Positions 1 through 5,844 of a stretch of 6,725 bases of DNA are shown one piece after another. Numbering within the stretch: the first letter of the stretch is position 1; the number at the start of each line of letters is the position of its first letter. A program made the position numbers and the translations under genes. Location of the stretch: assembly GCA_041628225.1 (NCBI GenBank), contig JBFKPQ010000129.1, forward strand, positions 1 to 6,725. The letters are read 5' to 3'. The DNA is from JBFKPQ01 sp041628225. Lineage in GTDB: Bacteria > Actinomycetota > Acidimicrobiia > Spongiisociales > JAENVV01. The notes under the pieces are model-generated. The model ran no database searches. It worked only from the letters and a program-made list of their open reading frames with translations, and was not told the origin of the DNA.

Positions 1-438
1 CTCGCCGTCACAGAGGGCGGATCGACCGGCCAGCTGGCCGGAGAGGTGTTGCGCAGCCTCGTCACCAACCCGTTCGTCGCCCTGGCGTTCGGCGCGTCGA
101 TCATCGCCATCGTGCTGACGTCGGCCGATTCGCCCAACTGGTTCGCGCTCATCGCCGACGTCAACCTGCCCGAACACCGCGGAACCGTCTTCGGGCTCGG
201 GAATCTCTCGAACGGCGTCGGACGGTCCATCGGCAACGGCCTGACAGGCCTGGCGTCGGCGACGCTCATCACCACGATCGCAGCTCCGCTCAACTACGCG
301 GTGGCGCTGGCGCTCTTTCAGGCGTTCTTCATCCCGACCGGCTACTGCTACTGGAAAGCCGCCCACACGGCGCCGAGCGATATCGACGACGTCCGACAGA
401 CCTTGTCGGCCCGCGCCGGCGCCCCTCGTTCAAGCTGA
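1..438 (+). CDS. Major facilitator superfamily transporter, C-terminal fragment
   Basis: This is the last 145 residues of an integral membrane transporter; the frame is open from base 1, so the start lies outside the window. The ATG-like or GTG positions inside it are not true starts. A hydrophobic helix (FVALAFGASIIAIVLTSA, about residues 24-41) is followed by the loop PEHRGTVFGLGNLSNGVGRS. That 'P-x-x-R-G-x-x-x-G...N...G' pattern is typical of the segment before the penultimate helix in many MFS proteins. A last helix spans roughly residues 99-118, with a short polar tail. The substrate cannot be read from this fragment. Its stop overlaps the stop of the opposing Lrp/AsnC gene by 9 bp, so there is no room for a terminator between them. 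A link to aromatic or amino acid uptake would be a guess from context only. Confidence 0.85.
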   Translation, partial: LAVTEGGSTGQLAGEVLRSLVTNPFVALAFGASIIAIVLTSADSPNWFALIADVNLPEHRGTVFGLGNLSNGVGRSIGNGLTGLASATLITTIAAPLNYAVALALFQAFFIPTGYCYWKAAHTAPSDIDDVRQTLSARAGAPRSS

Positions 439-918
439 CGCAGCCGCGGCGCGGACGAGAGGACCGGTTCGGTATCGCACCTGCGCGGCGAGGGCGATCG
501 CGGTCGACACCCGGTCGATCTGTGCGAGTTGCAAGATCTGTTCGAGGACGTCCATGAGGTGCTCGTTGGAACGGGCCACGATCCGCGCCAGCAGGTCGCC
601 CTGACCTGCGATGGCGTGCACCTCGAGAACCTCTGGGATGGCCCGCAGGGGTTCGACGACGTCGGCGATGCGGCCCTGCACCACCTCGATCGTCGAGAAG
701 GCCAGCACGTCGTAGCCGAAGGCGGCCGGATCGACATCTGGCCCGAACCCCGTCACCACCCCACGGCGAATGAGCTTGTCGAGGCGCGACTGCACCGTGC
801 CGCGCGCCACGTCAAGTCGCCGCGACATCTCGAGCACGCCGATCCTCGGGACCTCTCGGATCAGCTCGAGGATCTTGGCATCGAGGTCGTCGAGTCGGTG
901 GTCAACCTGTCCAGCCAT
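430..918 (-). CDS. Lrp/AsnC family transcriptional regulator
   Basis: This encodes a 162-residue DNA-binding regulator, close to the usual 150-165 residues of the family. The N-terminal part (about 9-60) is a winged helix-turn-helix: 'LDDLDAKILELIRE', then 'IGVLEMSRRLDVARGTVQSR' and 'LDKLIRRGVV'. Residues about 68-145 form the ligand-sensing, oligomerising RAM domain, with the typical glycine-aspartate-leucine turn in AIAGQGDLLARI. The ATG at 918 was chosen because a strong purine-rich ribosome site (GAGGGGGG, minus strand, 923-930) lies just upstream; an in-frame ATG at 942 would add eight residues without such a site. The open frame continues further upstream but is arginine-rich shadow sequence of the dioxygenase gene. 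It is divergent from that gene and probably controls it and itself. Lrp/AsnC proteins commonly sense amino acids; an aromatic amino acid effector is my inference. Confidence 0.93.
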   Translation of the reverse strand: MAGQVDHRLDDLDAKILELIREVPRIGVLEMSRRLDVARGTVQSRLDKLIRRGVVTGFGPDVDPAAFGYDVLAFSTIEVVQGRIADVVEPLRAIPEVLEVHAIAGQGDLLARIVARSNEHLMDVLEQILQLAQIDRVSTAIALAAQVRYRTGPLVRAAAASA

Positions 919-943
919 CAGTCCCCCCTCAATCAGATACATA

Positions 944-955
944 ACATTCTGTCCA
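944..955 (+). repeat. Repeat copy 1 (ACATTCTGTCCA), candidate regulator site
   Basis: This 12-mer matches copy 3 at 1007-1018 in 11 of 12 positions, with starts exactly 63 bp apart. It also forms the left part of a loose 19 bp dyad (944-962, ACATT...CATTGT). It lies 26 bp upstream of the regulator ATG, where bound protein could affect the regulator's own promoter. Confidence 0.5.
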
Positions 956-971
956 TCATTGTGCTGATCTA

Positions 972-1001
972 TTGACACAACGTCCAGTCGTCCGATACAA
1001 C
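972..1001 (+). promoter_or_regulatory. Candidate sigma70-type promoter of the hppD operon
   Basis: A perfect TTGACA (972-977) is followed after 18 bp by TACAAC (996-1001), which matches four of six -10 consensus bases. Transcription would start near 1007-1009, about 24 nt ahead of the GTG start. The -35 is strong and the -10 is only fair. It is the only good promoter candidate ahead of the six-gene block. Confidence 0.5.
975..986 (+). repeat. Repeat copy 2 (ACACAACGTCCA), weak candidate regulator site
   Basis: It matches copy 1 in 8 of 12 positions and shares the ACA and GTCCA ends. It lies 31 bp after copy 1 and 32 bp before copy 3, so all three would face the same side of the helix. It overlaps the candidate -35 box, and the TTGACACAA at 972-980 is itself a small dyad (TTG-N3-CAA). 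Alone it would not be convincing. Confidence 0.3.
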
Positions 1002-1006
1002 TCACG

Positions 1007-1018
1007 ACATCCTGTCCA
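1007..1018 (+). repeat. Repeat copy 3 (ACATCCTGTCCA), candidate regulator site
   Basis: It differs from copy 1 at a single base. It lies just downstream of the candidate -10 box and touches the dioxygenase ribosome site, a position where bound protein would block transcription initiation or early elongation. Confidence 0.5.
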
Positions 1019-1024
1019 GAGGAG
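1018..1024 (+). promoter_or_regulatory. Ribosome binding site fixing the GTG start of hppD
   Basis: AGAGGAG lies 7 nt before the GTG at 1032 and decides that start over the downstream ATG at 1044 and over a TTG at 972, which lies within the candidate -35 box. Confidence 0.75.
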
Positions 1025-1031
1025 CTGTTCC

Positions 1032-2129
1032 GTGACCGACCTGATGCCCATCCTCGGCTACGACGCCATCGAGTTCTATGTCGGCAATGCCCGGCAGGCC
1101 GCTCACTACTACCGAACGGCCTTCGGCTTCGACGTGGTGGCGTACGCAGGGCCCGAGACGGGCGTCCGGGACCGGGCTTCGTACGTGCTCGAACAAGGCG
1201 ACCTGCGCTTCGTCCTGACCGCCGGCCTCGGCCCCGAATCGGCGATGGTCCAGCACCACGCCCTCCACGGCGACGGCGTACGTGATGTCGCCTTTCGGGT
1301 GCCGAACGCGGAGCAGGCCTTCGATGTCGCACTCGAGCGCGGCGCCCAGCCCCACCACGAACCCGAGGTGCGCGAGGACGAGCACGGCAAGCTGGTCGTG
1401 TCAGCGATCAAGGCGTACGGCGACACGATCCACTCCTTCGTCGACCGGTCCAACTACTCGGGCCCCTACGCTCCCGGCTACCGGGCCACGAAACACTGGC
1501 TGCCGGCCGAGTCGACCGGCCTGCGCCACGTCGACCACGTCGTCTGCAACGTCGAGCTCGGGAAGATGGACGAGTGGGCGAGCTACTACGCCTCGATCAT
1601 GGGCTTCACACAGCTCCACCATTTCAACGACGAGCAGATCTCCACCGAATACACCGCGCTGATGTCGAAGGTCCTGTGGGACGGCAACGGCCGGATCAAG
1701 CTGCCGATCAACGAGCCGGCCGAAGGCCGCAAGAAGAGTCAGATCGAGGAGTACCTCGACTTCTACCGATCCGCCGGAGTGCAGCACATGGCGCTCGCCA
1801 CCGACGACATCGTGTCCACGGTCCGGCGCATGCGCGCCAACGGCGTTCGGTTCCTCGGCACGCCACATACCTACTACGACGAGCTCGCCGACCGACTCGA
1901 CTGGTCGAGCATCGACGCCGACCTCGATCAGCTCGCGGAACTCGGCATCCTCGTCGACCAAGACGACGAGGGATACCTCCTGCAGATCTTCACGAAGTCC
2001 GTCCAGGACCGCCCGACGGTGTTCTACGAAATCATCGAGCGGCATGGGTCACGGGGTTTCGGGATCGGCAACTTCCAGGCTCTCTTCGAGGCCATCGAAC
2101 GAGACCAGGCGGCGCGCGGGAATCTGTAG
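1032..2129 (+). CDS. hppD: 4-hydroxyphenylpyruvate dioxygenase
   Basis: This is a cytosolic non-heme iron dioxygenase of 365 residues, normal for the family. It converts 4-hydroxyphenylpyruvate and O2 to homogentisate and CO2, the committed step of tyrosine breakdown. Two vicinal-oxygen-chelate domains are visible: about 9-150 (GYDAIEFYVGNARQAAHYYR) and about 165-350. The iron ligands are H169 (in VDHVV), H252 (in GVQHMAL) and E333 (in VFYEIIERHG), with spacings matching characterised enzymes. The active-site residues S212, N227 (in PINEPA), Q237, Q251, Q318, F320 (in LLQIF), N347 and F348 are present. The GTG at 1032 was chosen because AGAGGAG at 1018-1024 is perfectly spaced before it; ATG 1044 is too far away. 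4-Hydroxymandelate synthase has the same fold and substrate, but the C-terminal half reads very like streptomycete HPPD. It heads the operon and is divergent from the Lrp/AsnC gene. Confidence 0.96.
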   Translation: MTDLMPILGYDAIEFYVGNARQAAHYYRTAFGFDVVAYAGPETGVRDRASYVLEQGDLRFVLTAGLGPESAMVQHHALHGDGVRDVAFRVPNAEQAFDVALERGAQPHHEPEVREDEHGKLVVSAIKAYGDTIHSFVDRSNYSGPYAPGYRATKHWLPAESTGLRHVDHVVCNVELGKMDEWASYYASIMGFTQLHHFNDEQISTEYTALMSKVLWDGNGRIKLPINEPAEGRKKSQIEEYLDFYRSAGVQHMALATDDIVSTVRRMRANGVRFLGTPHTYYDELADRLDWSSIDADLDQLAELGILVDQDDEGYLLQIFTKSVQDRPTVFYEIIERHGSRGFGIGNFQALFEAIERDQAARGNL

Positions 2130-2139
2130 CCTGACGGCG

Positions 2140-3270
2140 ATGTTCGACATCGCCGACGTCGCCAGGCAAGCCGACGAGCGCGCCGCGGAGATCGAAGCGA
2201 CGCGCCACCTTCCTTCTGGCCTGGCCGCCGACCTCGCCGCCACCGGGATCTGCCGGGCGTTCGCCCCGCGCGAGCTCGGCGCCGCCGAAGCGACCCCGGC
2301 CGAGCTGTCCCACGACCTCGAGTCGCTCGCGGCACGAGACGGGTCGACCGGCTGGTGCGCCATGATCGCCGCCACGACGTCGATCGTGGCGGGATGGTTG
2401 CCCGCCGAGTGGGCAGAGGAAATCTACGGCCCGGAGGATTCGGTCACCGGCGGCTTCGCGGCACCGATGGGGCGGGCGACCGTGACCGACGAGGGATTGA
2501 GGGTGTCCGGTCGCTGGGCTTGGGGATCCGGGTCACACCATTGCACCTGGCTGGGAGGCGGCACGCTCGTGGTCGACGCCGGCGGCACACCGACCGGCCG
2601 GGCAGACGGCCTGACCGCGCCGTTCGTGTTCTTCTCGATGGACCAGGTGACCCTGCTCGACACCTGGCACGTCGCCGGCCTGAAGGGCACCGGTTCGGTC
2701 GACTACACCGTGACGGATGCGTTCGTCCCCGGGGGACGGTGGGTCGACATGACCCGACCGGCGCGCATCGGGCGGCCGCTCTACCGGATGCCGTTCTTCG
2801 GATCGCTCGCCATCGGGGTGGCGTCGGTGATGCTCGGACTCGCCCGCCGAGCCATCGATGAACTGATCGGACTCGCCGAGAAACACCCCCAGGGCAGCGC
2901 GCGTTCGCTCGCCCAGCGCGCTCCGATTCAGGCCGACCTGGCCGCAGCCGTCGCAGACCACCGCAGCGCCCGCTTGCTCCTCGACGACGCCATCGAGCGC
3001 GTCTGGGCGTCGGCCTCGGCCGGAGAGGTGCCCGGCGCCGACCGCGTCGCATTGCGCTTGGCCGCCACGAACGCCGCCCTCAACTCGGCGGCCGCCGTCG
3101 ATCGGTGTTACCACGCCGCCGGTGGGAGCGCCGTCTACGAGTCGAGCCCGCTGCAGCGCGTGTTTCGCGATGTGCACGTCGCCACCCAACACGCCATGGT
3201 GGCGCCGCGTACCCTCGAAGTGATCGGCCGGCATACGTTCGGCCTCGACACGGACCTCGCCCAGATCTGA
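2140..3270 (+). CDS. Acyl-CoA dehydrogenase-fold flavoprotein, HsaA/DszC-type monooxygenase-like
   Basis: This is a 376-residue protein of the acyl-CoA dehydrogenase superfamily, in the branch containing flavin-dependent two-component monooxygenases (HsaA, 4-hydroxyphenylacetate hydroxylase C2, DszC), which use reduced flavin from a partner reductase. Supporting motifs, in order: DGSTGWCAM (67-75), SGRWAWGSGSHHCTW (123-137, where H134 sits at the position of a conserved active-site histidine), TWHVAGLKGTGSVDYTVTDAFVP in the middle domain, AAGGSAVY near the C-terminus, then RDVH...QH (343-351). The ATG at 2140 is 10 bp after the dioxygenase stop; the frame is open further upstream, but that part overlaps the dioxygenase gene and has no domain similarity. 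The ribosome site is weak, suggesting coupling. The substrate is unknown: ring hydroxylation of an aromatic intermediate is plausible from context, but a dehydrogenase role cannot be excluded. Confidence 0.85.
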   Translation: MFDIADVARQADERAAEIEATRHLPSGLAADLAATGICRAFAPRELGAAEATPAELSHDLESLAARDGSTGWCAMIAATTSIVAGWLPAEWAEEIYGPEDSVTGGFAAPMGRATVTDEGLRVSGRWAWGSGSHHCTWLGGGTLVVDAGGTPTGRADGLTAPFVFFSMDQVTLLDTWHVAGLKGTGSVDYTVTDAFVPGGRWVDMTRPARIGRPLYRMPFFGSLAIGVASVMLGLARRAIDELIGLAEKHPQGSARSLAQRAPIQADLAAAVADHRSARLLLDDAIERVWASASAGEVPGADRVALRLAATNAALNSAAAVDRCYHAAGGSAVYESSPLQRVFRDVHVATQHAMVAPRTLEVIGRHTFGLDTDLAQI

Positions 3271-4382
3271 TGGATTTCGAACTTCCCGCCCACGACGACC
3301 CGCGACGCCTCGCCGTGCGCGCCTGGTTGGCAGAGCATCCCAGGCCGTCCGGCGCCGAACTTCGGGACGCCGGGTACGTCGTACCGCACTGGCCGCCTCC
3401 GTGGGGCCTCGGCGCCGACATCGAGCATCAGATGATCATCGGCGAGGAACTGGCATCGGTGACGATGCCCGACAACCCGATCGGTATCGGGTGGGCGGCC
3501 CCCACCATCCTCGCCGGCGGCACGCCCGAGCAGCAGGTGCGGTTCTTGCCGCCGCTGCTGTCCGGCGAGGAATACTGGTGCCAGCTGTTCTCGGAGCCCG
3601 ACGCAGGCTCCGACCTCGCCTCGCTCCGCACGACGGCCGTGCGCGACGGAGACGAGTACGTCGTCGATGGGCAAAAGATCTGGACCACGTGGGCTCACGA
3701 AGCCGACTGGGGCATCCTCATCGCCCGAACCGATCCGGCCGCACCCAAACATCAGGGGATCAGCTACTTCCTGGTCGACATGCGTTCGGAAGGCATCGAG
3801 ATCCGCCGCATCACCGAGATGACCGGGCAATCACACTTCAACGAGGTCTTCTTCACCGACGTCCGGGTACCGGCGACGAACCGCGTCGGCGAGGAAGGCG
3901 ACGGCTGGAAGCTGGCCAACGTCACGCTCGGCAACGAACGCGTGTCGCTCTCCGAGGGTGGCGTGCTCTGGGGCATGGGTCCCAGCACCGACGACTTCTT
4001 CGCTGGGGTTCGGGCTGGGGGCGGCAGCGCCGATCCGGTGGCCCGTCAGCGAGCCGCCGACCTCTACATCGAGGGACGCATCCTTCGACTGCTCGGCTAT
4101 CGGATCATCACCCAGATCAAGCAGGGCGAGAGCCCCGCGACGGCGGCGGCACTGAAGAAGCTCATCGCCGACCAGCACGGCCAGAAGGTGATGAACCTCG
4201 CCAAAGACCTCCGCGGTACCGCCGGTATGACCGGCCACCAGGGAACCGACGCCGAGGCTCGCGACATCTGGCATTGGGGTTTCCTGTTCTCGCGGGCCCT
4301 GACCATCGGAGGTGGCACCAGCGAGGTCCTGCGGAACATCATCGGTGAACGGATCCTCGGCCTGCCTAAGGAGCCCAGGTGA
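3270..4382 (+). CDS. Acyl-CoA dehydrogenase (FadE type)
   Basis: This is a 370-residue FAD enzyme expected to introduce an alpha-beta double bond into an acyl-CoA thioester in the cytosol, passing electrons to electron-transfer flavoprotein. Visible family signatures: QLFSEPDAGSDLASL (105-119, flavin and substrate contacts), KIWTTWAHEADWGILIART (136-154), MTGQSHFNEVFFTDVRVP in the middle domain, and the C-terminal TIGGGTSEVLRNIIGERILG. The ATG at 3270 shares one base with the upstream stop (TGATG). Position 348, equivalent to the catalytic Glu376 of medium-chain dehydrogenase (IYEGT motif), is glycine here; this is common in actinobacterial FadE proteins, in which the base lies elsewhere or on a partner subunit. 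The substrate is not deducible. Neighbours on both sides overlap it, so it is co-expressed with an acyl-CoA dehydrogenase-fold protein and a crotonase. Confidence 0.93.
   Translation: MDFELPAHDDPRRLAVRAWLAEHPRPSGAELRDAGYVVPHWPPPWGLGADIEHQMIIGEELASVTMPDNPIGIGWAAPTILAGGTPEQQVRFLPPLLSGEEYWCQLFSEPDAGSDLASLRTTAVRDGDEYVVDGQKIWTTWAHEADWGILIARTDPAAPKHQGISYFLVDMRSEGIEIRRITEMTGQSHFNEVFFTDVRVPATNRVGEEGDGWKLANVTLGNERVSLSEGGVLWGMGPSTDDFFAGVRAGGGSADPVARQRAADLYIEGRILRLLGYRIITQIKQGESPATAAALKKLIADQHGQKVMNLAKDLRGTAGMTGHQGTDAEARDIWHWGFLFSRALTIGGGTSEVLRNIIGERILGLPKEPR
4368..4373 (+). promoter_or_regulatory. Ribosome binding site for the crotonase gene
   Basis: AAGGAG lies inside the end of the acyl-CoA dehydrogenase gene, 5 nt before the GTG at 4379. 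It is among the strongest ribosome sites within the operon and fixes the start at the 4 bp overlap. Confidence 0.7.
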
Positions 4383-5164
4383 GCTACCCGACCATCGGAA
4401 CGGAGCGCCGTGGACAGGTGCTCGTCATCACGATCGACCGGCCGGACTCCGACCTCAACGCCGTCGACGCCGCCTTGCACCACGATCTCACCCGCTTGTT
4501 CGCCGATCTCAAGTCGGAGCGCACGGCCCGGGCGGCGGTCTTGACGAGCCGCGGCACGGCGTTCTCTGCCGGCGGTGACTTCGATTGGTTTCCGACCCTC
4601 ACCGACCGAACGGCGCTCGAGGCGCTCCGGGTCGACGCTCGCAACCTCATCTACGACCTCCTCGACGTCTCCATACCGATCGTCTGCGCCGTCGGCGGCC
4701 CCGCAGTCGGGTTGGGCGCCTCGATCGCTCTGTTGTGCGACGTCCTGTTCATGGCCGAAGGGGCGACCATCGCCGACCCCCACGTCCGCGTCGGAATCGC
4801 GGCAGGCGACGGCGGGACGGTGGCGTGGCCATTGGCCGTCGGACCGATGCTCGCCAAGCGGTACCTCTTGACCGGCGACCCGATCACGGCCGACGACGCC
4901 TACCGCCTCGGTCTGGCGGCGGAGGTGGTGCCGGCGGGAGAGCTCGACGCCACGGCCTTCGCGTTTGCCGATCGGCTCGCCGCCGGAGCACCGCTGGCGA
5001 TCCAGTACACGAAGCAGGCCGTCAATGCCTGGGTCAAGGAGGTCGCCGCTACGGCGTTCGACCAGGCGGCCGCGTTGGAGATCGCCACCTTCGGTACGAA
5101 CGACCACGCCGAGGCGCTGGCGGCCTGGCGCGAGAAACGCCCTCCGCACTTCCAGGGCCGCTGA
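4379..5164 (+). CDS. Crotonase (enoyl-CoA hydratase/isomerase) family protein with atypical active site
   Basis: This is a 261-residue protein, the normal length for a crotonase acting on CoA thioesters. The first oxyanion-hole strand is AFSAGGDF (61-68) and the second is GPAVGLGASIALLCD (107-121). The two catalytic glutamates of classical enoyl-CoA hydratase (rat Glu144 and Glu164) align with S115 and H135 (in DPHVRVG). An acidic residue remains at D144 in AAGDGG, a place where MenB-type crotonases also carry an aspartate. A simple hydratase is therefore unlikely; isomerase, hydrolase, C-C lyase or another crotonase reaction is possible. The GTG at 4379 overlaps the upstream stop by 4 bp (GTGA), with AAGGAG at 4368-4373 five bases ahead, a strong signal for this start. 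The neighbouring acyl-CoA dehydrogenase suggests consecutive steps on one acyl-CoA. Confidence 0.93.
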   Translation: MSYPTIGTERRGQVLVITIDRPDSDLNAVDAALHHDLTRLFADLKSERTARAAVLTSRGTAFSAGGDFDWFPTLTDRTALEALRVDARNLIYDLLDVSIPIVCAVGGPAVGLGASIALLCDVLFMAEGATIADPHVRVGIAAGDGGTVAWPLAVGPMLAKRYLLTGDPITADDAYRLGLAAEVVPAGELDATAFAFADRLAAGAPLAIQYTKQAVNAWVKEVAATAFDQAAALEIATFGTNDHAEALAAWREKRPPHFQGR

Positions 5165-5844
5165 TGGAGGCCTTCGACGCCATCATGACGACCCGGGCGA
5201 TGCGCCGGCTCACCAACGAGCCACCAGTCACCGACGCAGAGATCGAACACTGCTTGCGCGCCGCCGGCCAGGCACCGTCGGGAGGCAATGTCCAACCGTG
5301 GCACTTCGTCGTGCTCACCGACCCGGAGCCACGCGCCGCGGTGGCCGCCATCTACCGGCGTGCCATCGACCGCTACCTCGCTGCCATGCTCTCGGAGCTC
5401 CCCGAGTTCCGCACCGAGGCCGACGCAGCGTCCTTCCAGCGCGGTGTGGACCTGACGCGGCACCTCGCCGAGCACCTCGCCGATACGCCCATCGTGTTGT
5501 TCTGTCTCGCCACCTACCGCAACACGCTCACCGACTCCGAAGGGCCACTCGATGTCGGGTCGCTCCATGCCTCGATCTTCCCAGCCGTCCAGAACTTCAT
5601 GATCGCCGCCCGCGACCTCGGCCTCGGCACGACGCTCACGACCGCACATCGCATCTATCACGACGAGGTCAGAGCTGCGGTGGGTCTCGCGGATCGGCAC
5701 GACATCGTCGCCCTCGTGCCGATCGGCAGGCCGGTCGGTCGGTTTGGCGTGGCGCCCCGCAAGCCGATCGAGAAGGTCACGTCCTGGAATCGCTACGGCT
5801 CGCGAAGAGACTTCGGTCCACCGCTTCGCGAGGTCGACCGTTGA
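5164..5844 (+). CDS. Nitroreductase family flavoprotein
   Basis: This is a 226-residue FMN-binding protein of the nitroreductase family, dimeric enzymes that reduce nitro groups, quinones, flavins or other acceptors with NAD(P)H. The FMN phosphate-binding segment TTRAMRRLT is at 9-17, the APSGGNVQPWHFVV motif at 37-50, and the dimer-face glycine segment LGLGTTLTT at 152-160. A variable 50-residue insert (about 60-110) forms the substrate lid in this family and shows no deiodinase-type triad. The ATG at 5164 shares one base with the crotonase stop (TGATG); AGGG at 5154-5157 is a modest ribosome site. The substrate is unknown. It could supply reduced flavin to the HsaA-like protein upstream or act on the aromatic substrate itself; both are inference. 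It is paired with a second, different family member directly downstream. Confidence 0.9.
   Translation: MEAFDAIMTTRAMRRLTNEPPVTDAEIEHCLRAAGQAPSGGNVQPWHFVVLTDPEPRAAVAAIYRRAIDRYLAAMLSELPEFRTEADAASFQRGVDLTRHLAEHLADTPIVLFCLATYRNTLTDSEGPLDVGSLHASIFPAVQNFMIAARDLGLGTTLTTAHRIYHDEVRAAVGLADRHDIVALVPIGRPVGRFGVAPRKPIEKVTSWNRYGSRRDFGPPLREVDR
5830..5834 (+). promoter_or_regulatory. Ribosome binding site supporting the TTG start at 5841
   Basis: GAGGT lies 6 nt before the TTG that overlaps the preceding stop codon. It is the reason to prefer this rare start over the in-frame ATG at 5922. Confidence 0.6.

Larger units (their letters stand above)
919..1031. promoter_or_regulatory. Divergent regulatory region between the Lrp/AsnC gene and hppD operon
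   Basis: This is the only real intergenic region in the window and it is clearly more AT-rich than its surroundings. It separates two divergently transcribed genes, the classic arrangement for an Lrp/AsnC regulator and its target. It contains the candidate operon promoter (972-1001), the repeat array (944-955, 975-986, 1007-1018) and the dioxygenase ribosome site (1018-1024). On the minus strand, TATGTA/TATCTG-like stretches around 931-946 could be the -10 of the regulator gene, but I see no convincing -35 at the proper distance. Confidence 0.7.

Noticed and set aside
436..475. GC-rich palindromic stretch as a transcription terminator
   Set aside because: CCGCGG-type repeats occur, but there is no stable stem followed by a T-tract and the stretch is coding on the minus strand.
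529..975. Plus-strand open frame opposite the Lrp/AsnC gene
   Set aside because: The minus strand encodes a complete Lrp/AsnC protein with a ribosome site; the plus-strand translation is His/Asp-rich shadow sequence.
919..1332. N-terminal extension of the Lrp/AsnC frame to 1332
   Set aside because: The extension runs antisense through hppD, is arginine-rich low-complexity sequence, and would pass over the promoter region; the ATG at 918 has a good ribosome site.
1032..2129. 4-Hydroxymandelate synthase instead of HPPD
   Set aside because: Same fold and metal ligands, but the C-terminal half with PINEPA, LLQIFT and QDRPTVFYEIIERHG follows streptomycete HPPD closely, and there is no glycopeptide biosynthesis context. 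A phylogeny would settle it.
2533..3234. Minus-strand frames opposite the HsaA-like gene
   Set aside because: No domain motifs, and complementary to a gene with clear flavoprotein signatures and correct length.
4097..5149. Long minus-strand open frame opposite the dehydrogenase and crotonase genes
   Set aside because: It is antisense to two genes with clear family motifs, its translation is rich in Arg, Gly and Val with no recognisable domain, and such frames are common in high-GC DNA.
4585..5163. Upstream extension of the first nitroreductase frame
   Set aside because: It overlaps the crotonase gene in another frame and is Arg/Gly-rich; the FMN-binding N-terminus begins just after ATG 5164.
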